Positions 59,714 through 64,000 of a stretch of DNA of 64,000 nucleotides are shown here, one piece after another. The notes under the pieces are model-generated. The model was not told the DNA's origin, ran no database searches, and was given only the letters and a program-made list of their open reading frames with translations. The DNA comes from Maea johnstoni. Lineage: Eukaryota; Annelida; Polychaeta; Spionida; Magelonidae. Made by a program: the position numbers and the translations under genes. Within the stretch, counting starts at the first letter, position 1. Every line of letters begins with the position of its first letter. The DNA lies in NCBI GenBank assembly GCA_963942565.1, contig OZ012689.1, positions 19,549,659-19,613,658 of the forward strand, written 5' to 3'.

Positions 59714-62700
59714 CTGTAACAAAAAAGAGAAAATTATTCTTTATTTTGCCTTAGAAAACTTAACTTCTCTATGGTCATATACATGGTCAGTTATTGTTGA
59801 AAAAGTTTGTCTCTAAAGTAGAGTCTTGGACAGGATTTAGAAACTGGGTGCCCAATATTGGTTATTGATAAATTTTTGGCACGCAAACTTCTGAGGGGAA
59901 GAAGCACAATATACTCAGATTTCAACCATAAACATGTATAAACTTATCAAAATAATGCATATAATCTCTGTATATAATGTCGTGGGAATTTTATGGAGAT
60001 GAAAAGATTAAATCATATGCTTGAGATTGTCATTTTAAAGAAATTCCTCACAAAAAATTTGATGTCCTGAGGGGCGCTTTTTAAGGGTCTGGGTGTCCAA
60101 AAGATGCTGGCTAACATTATCCAAGATAAAAAAAGAAATTACAAAAATACTGTTCAGTTCAAATAACATCTTATTAAAATATTCTTTATTATAAATTTCA
60201 ATATAGGCTTGAAATGAAGAGCTTTAAAAATCTACATAAACAATATGTACCTTTGATATTGAGTAACTGCTTGTATCTTTCATTTTCTTCCTTGACAATC
60301 TCCAACTCATTTTTCAACCTTTGAATCTCTGCCGCTAAAATGAAAAAGAAACAGTATAATGAGAATTCTGACATTTTAGCACCTTTATTGAGGCTATTAA
60401 GTATGACTGAATGCAAACAAAAGGTAATGGGAGGTACTAAAAGTTTCTAGTAATTACTGAAAGTTACTGAGAGTAAATAAAAGTTACTGAGTGACTGAAA
60501 GTTACTGAGGGTTACCAATTTTCATTGAGACCAATTAAAAGTTACTAACAAATATTTTGAGTAGAAAATCGCAGCAATATACTGTATACTGCTTTAATTT
60601 GAAATGCTAAAAGTTTTGCTTTACAGCCCTGCTGGAGGGTACTGTATAACTGGTTAATTTGGCGTGTACTTAAGTTGGCGTTTTTTTCAAAAAATTAATT
60701 TCCCTGTATTTATTTTGGCATCTGCAACAGTCAAAACAACGCCATCTATATGTAGATATAGAAACCAATGACAGCCGCCATTTTGTTTTTGGGAGCGATC
60801 GATAGCTCCATAACTTGGCAGGAGTTTCCCCAAAACTGGACATTTAAATATGCGAATCATAATATGATACCTTGGTAACTTATTCATAAGTTACCAATGT
60901 ATCATATCATAATGATTTTGTGAAGTTATTGCATGTATTTTCTTCGTTTCAGGCTCGGACCAGACTCGTCAAATTCATACTATGTTGCCATCTTGATTTT
61001 CGTCTGATACGATCAATAACTCAATAACTAGGCAGGGGTTGTCTCAAAATTGGACAGGTAAGTATGTGAATCATAATATGATATCTTGGTAACTTATTCA
61101 GAAGTTACCAATGTATCATATTATAATGGTCTTGTGAAGTCATTGTATAGATTTTTCTATGTTTTAGCCGCGACCGCCAAGGGGTGAAATTCACGCTATG
61201 CTGCCAACCTTAGCTCCCCCAGCGGCACTGAAACTGAAAGACACTAAAACTGTATTTTTATGTGATCTTTAATTTGGTGTTGATGGGCATTCGCCAAAAA
61301 CGCCAATTTAAAAACCACGCCAAATCAACCAGTTATACAGTATCAGTGCATTCAAACACTTAGCAACATGAAGTTACAAGACAGGATATTTATTTGAAGG
61401 AAGTCATTTTGGCGCTATCATAGGGAGGGCAAAAATAGTGAAAATTCAATTCCTGTAAAAATACCAGTTATACAGTAATACTGACCATGTATTTCATCTG
61501 TCTTGTCTTGTAACAGCTGTATGTGCTGGGCTTTGAGATCATGGAAATAGTCGGACGCCTTCTCAAGGATGAAGTTGTAGCTCTGCAAAGAAGTAAACAA
61601 TGAAGATGAACAAACCTTCAAAAAGATGGACTGAAGTACCTACCCCTTTCAATGCTAAAGTTACTTTCGCCCTAAGCGCATGGATGCAAAGATTTTTGAA
61701 AACCATCTTAACCCTTCCAATGCTGAGGCTACTTTCGACCAAAGCACAAGAAAGCACTAGATTTTTGAAAAGCATCTAAAACCTGCAATGTTGGTATTCA
61801 TTGGATATATCTCATTTAGTACTTTCTGATAAGTACCCATGTCAGGGTTTCAGCCATTTTTCTGCTTTTTTGCTTCATTTTGTAATGGCAAAATTAGCCA
61901 CCAGCAGCATAAGGGTTAACCCTGTCATGTTGGTATTCATTGGATAGCTCTCGTGCTATTTGTCATTTCGATGCCATGAAATTACAGGCCTCACTCTGCT
62001 AACGGAATGGCCGGGTAGTAATTGAGTAGTGCCTGGCCGCCTATTCTTGGAAGCTTAATTACAAGTAGGTTCTTGTTTCTTATTGCTAAATGGTTATCGT
62101 TAAGCATATTGTTAAATTTCTTTTAAATGATCCAATACATTTCCTTAACGATAATTGGTAATATTGATGTATTGATTGTGGACCATGCAGGAACTCATTG
62201 GAGTGATGCATAGGCCAAGAACACCTTTCGAAAAAAAAATCGTAATTTTAGAATCGTGAGTTACCAGAAAGCTTACCTGTTTCTGTTTTTCCTTTTCCGT
62301 ACATACTTCCGGCGGCAGTAGATTGCCTATTTTGCCGATCCAATGCTTTATCTTATCCTTACGGCGCTTTTCCGTTACATTGCGCTCAGCTCGACGCTTA
62401 GCTTTATCATCAGTGCTGCAAAATATAAGTTATAAATAAGTTGTTTTTCCTAAAAGAAAGATATGTGAATACATGGTCTTAGCCAGCAAGGTGTCTGGGT
62501 GCCTTTTTGGACGCCCAAACCCTTAAAAAGAACCCCTCAGGACACCCAAATTATTTTGTGTGGAATTTCTCAAAATCTCAATCTCAAGCTTATAATTGAA
62601 TTTTTCATCTCCTTATAATTCCAATGACATTGTTTAATGACATCATGCCTTATTTTGATGAATTTATACATGTTTGTGGTTGAAATATGAGTATATTGTG

Positions 62701-63907
62701 ATACCCCTTAAAAATTTGGACGCCCAAAAATTTTACAACTGCTAATTTTAGGCACCCAGTTTCGAAATCCTGGCTAAGACACTGTGTGAATTGACAAATA
62801 TATGTATATACATTTATAATAAAAGTTGTCCAATTTGTATCTTGCATCTAGAGTGCATATATGGTAGAGAAAACATTTGACATCTCTTATTATTTGACGA
62901 GGGATGTTAACCCCAAGGCCTTCTGATGCTGAGGATACTTTCCTCCAAAGCACAAGGACGCAAAAAAATTTGAAAACCATCTGAACCCTGTCATGTTGGA
63001 ATTCATTGGATAGCTCTCTATTAGTACTCTCAGATGAGTACCCATGACTAGGTTAGGTGTTTTTCAAATTCTTTTAACAGGTGTCTTAAGTCTAAATTGC
63101 CCTGTTTGACCCAATATACTTTAAAGATTAAAAGTAGCGGAGTAGCTAAATCTGGACGGGCAGAAATTTTGTGATTGAGCAATGCCTGTCTGAAACATCA
63201 CTGTTTCAGACAGGCATTTTCAAACTCCTGGCTAGGAAACTGTCTAGACTGGGTCTTTATACATATACAGTAAACTGAATGAGGGTACCGTATTACCCCG
63301 CATACACCCCGCACTTTTATACACTGCAGCACCTACGTCAAGGAGGGGGTGCGTGTTATCTACGGGTACATACACCAGAACATTTTTACATCGATGCTAT
63401 GGACGTGTGGGGCATGGTCAAAAAAAATTTGGTGGGTTCCTATTGTCTATTGGCCTGTCACCATGACAACGTTATGATGATTGCCATTCTGATACCCTGA
63501 ATGTACCAGATCATGTTTAAAAATAGACTTTTCCCGTACTGTTAATTGATATCACTTGCACAGTGACTCTGACGGAGCACTATAAACACTGCACAATTTA
63601 AGCCACTAATTCACAATCAACGCGGGATACGGTACTGGGGTCAAGATTCCCACTCCCCAACTCCGCCTGCGTGTTATAAACAGGGCATTGTATTTTACAT
63701 ATGGGAGGGTAAGGGACTTGGGGAGGGGGTGCGTATTATCTATGGGGTGCGGGGTGTATGCGGGGTAATACCGTAATTTGTAGCTTGTAAGTTGTGATCT
63801 ACTTTGTCAAAGGTTCATGACTTACCCCGCTAACTCTTCCCCCATCCAACTGATGGTGGTACTCAGGAAGTTGTCTCCATTGACTTTTGGTGGGCTGAGA
63901 GACGTTC
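51567..63907 (-). CDS. USF3: USF3 (KIAA2018) orthologue, bHLH protein, 5' end beyond the window
   Basis: Exons 63826-63907, 62277-62415, 61486-61582, 60251-60334 and 51567-59713 join in phase. Order: about 27 N-terminal residues visible, bHLH basic region and helix 1 (KRRAERNVTEKRRKDKI, GKIGNLLP), helix 2 (FILEKASDYFHDLKAQHIQL), leucine-rich coiled coil (AAEIQRLKNELEIVKEENER), then about 2700 residues rich in Gln, Pro, Ser and Asn. From memory, human USF3 has MILDQAFKYITELKRQNDEL and IKKLRKQLEEIQKENGRY at the matching places, and also shares YSAE-L, DI-A-AA-(S/A)IF and TNFNLSNIFPD-like blocks in the tail. Human USF3 is about 2245 residues; this one is longer. Likely nuclear transcription regulator. 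Confidence 0.9.
52428..52514 (-). repeat. USF3 polyglutamine tract (29 Gln codons)
   Basis: A run of CAA and CAG codons, mostly CAA, followed by a Pro/Gln run. Mixed codons argue for selection on the amino acid rather than simple CAG slippage. Human USF3 also carries a polyQ run in its tail. Confidence 0.9.
54160..54437 (-). repeat. USF3 QRD/QRE peptide repeat
   Basis: About nine imperfect units of roughly 8-10 residues of the form (A/S)QR(D/E)(M/L/V)Q(Q/K)S, for example AQRDMQQSS and SQREVQKS. Charged/glutamine alternation suggests a helical or coiled segment. I see no counterpart in human USF3 from memory. Confidence 0.75.
59823..60116 (-). mobile_element. MITE family D
   Basis: GTCTTGGACAGGATTTAGAA start, GATGCTGGCTAA end; GGGTGCCCAATATTGG and GGTGTCCAAAAGATG interior. 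In the USF3 intron before the giant exon. Confidence 0.78.
60251..60334 (-). CDS. USF3: USF3 exon: coiled coil
   Basis: Encodes AAEIQRLKNELEIVKEENER, then YKQLLNIK, heptad-like and clearly matching human EEIKKLRKQLEEIQKENGRY. Acceptor CATTTTAG, donor GTACAT. Confidence 0.92.
60640..61342. mobile_element. 703-bp TA-ended element with an internal tandem duplication
   Basis: TACTGTATAACTGGTTAATT start, mirrored by the end (24 of 25 alike). Inside, a ~217-bp unit is present twice (ATCTTGGTAACTTATTCA at about 60867 and 61083). In the USF3 intron before the coiled-coil exon. Confidence 0.8.
61486..61582 (-). CDS. USF3: USF3 exon: bHLH helix 2
   Basis: Encodes SYNFILEKASDYFHDLKAQH, then IQLLQDKTDEIH; human equivalent SKNMILDQAFKYITELKRQN. 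Acceptor TTTGCAG, donor GTCAGT. Confidence 0.92.
61645..61955 (-). mobile_element. TTAA MITE family A inserted in another family A copy
   Basis: The inner element is 61712-61915 with TTAA at 61708-61711 and 61916-61919. The outer copy is 61645-61707 joined to 61920-61955: its GAAAACCATC half and its CCCTGTCATGTTGGTATTC half resume exactly on either side. In the USF3 intron beside the helix 2 exon. Confidence 0.85.
62277..62415 (-). CDS. USF3: USF3 exon: bHLH basic region, helix 1 and loop
   Basis: Encodes TDDKAKRRAERNVTEKRRKD, then KIKHWIGKIGNLLPPEV. The invariant Glu (E9) and Arg (R12) of E-box-binding bHLH proteins are present. The usual His at position 5 is Arg (codon 62384-62382). Donor GTAAGC. 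Confidence 0.9.
62476..62780 (+). mobile_element. MITE family D, full length
   Basis: GTCTTAGCCAGCAAGGTGTC start, AATCCTGGCTAAGAC end; in the USF3 intron upstream of the bHLH exon. Confidence 0.82.
62911..63062 (-). mobile_element. TTAA MITE family A, 3'-truncated
   Basis: TTAA at 62907-62910, then CCCCAAGGCC..TGATGCTGAGG through CAGATGAGTACCCATG; the right third is replaced by unrelated sequence. Confidence 0.72.
63286..63775. mobile_element. 490-bp MITE with TACCGTATTACCCCGCA ends
   Basis: TACCGTATTACCCCGCATAC start, ATGCGGGGTAATACCGTA end, inverted match of about 29 bp with one mismatch; GTGCGTGTTATC-type words near both ends. It ends about 50 bp from the USF3 exon at 63826. Confidence 0.8.
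63826..63907 (-). CDS. USF3: USF3 exon, N-terminal region
   Basis: Encodes TSLSPPKVNGDNFLSTTISW, then MGEELAG. Acceptor TTCTACAG, donor GTAAGT, phases 1 in and 2 out. No domain here. Human USF3 starts only about 20 residues before its basic region, so this N-terminus is longer and begins off the window. Confidence 0.72.
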
Positions 63908-64000
63908 CTGTAGAAGAAAATAAGAGTAAAATATAGAAACTACATAAAACAAAGTATTGTATTGGTATTTTTTACAGGCATTTGATTTTCGCTATTTTTG

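Noticed and set aside
63279-63500. 73-codon ORF near the right edge.
   Set aside because: Lies within a terminal-inverted-repeat element and has no protein-like features.

Overview
The window is nuclear DNA from an animal, most likely a marine invertebrate; the exact group cannot be fixed from sequence alone. Reasons: three intron-rich genes with GT-AG introns and metazoan-specific families, AT-rich introns of 0.1 to 4.6 kb, and many short non-autonomous DNA transposons (MITEs). No bacterial operon, CRISPR array, rRNA or tRNA gene was seen. Exon boundaries below were found by reading each splice site and checking phase; all three models stay in frame throughout.

Layout. (1) 1-7583: non-coding, with two TTAA-type MITE families and part of the 3' flank of HYOU1. 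(2) 7584-37345, minus strand: HYOU1/GRP170, the ER-lumenal large Hsp70 relative. It has 22 coding exons, 1028 residues, a signal peptide and a C-terminal DDEL retention signal. Its promoter carries a near-perfect ER stress element (CCAAT-N9-CCACA), an E-box and two ETS-type sites. (3) 38199-44485, plus strand, head-to-head with HYOU1: a seven-exon gene for a 655-residue protein that joins an N-terminal J-domain to the two C2HC zinc fingers of the ZC2HC1 family, an architecture I do not recognise. (4) 44486-51566: intergenic repeats between convergent genes. (5) 51567 to beyond the right edge, minus strand: the USF3 (KIAA2018) orthologue, with bHLH and coiled-coil exons followed by one 8.1-kb exon coding for a Gln/Pro/Ser-rich tail of about 2700 residues. 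Its 5' end is off the window.

How the parts may work together: HYOU1 is a nucleotide exchange factor and chaperone for ER Hsp70, and the divergent neighbour encodes a J-domain, which stimulates Hsp70s. A shared promoter is therefore suggestive, but the J-protein has no visible signal peptide, so direct partnership is not supported.

Two patterns stand out. First, at least six exon-intron boundaries (five in HYOU1, one in the J-domain gene) have tandem copies lying next to them in the adjoining intron. The extreme case is exon 20 of HYOU1, whose last ~30 coding bases plus 5' splice site occur eight times. Second, several MITE families show their target-site duplications directly: TTAA (including one element inserted in a copy of itself), perfect 8-bp duplications on four hAT-like elements, and 5-bp duplications on a CAGGGCTCGA-ended family.
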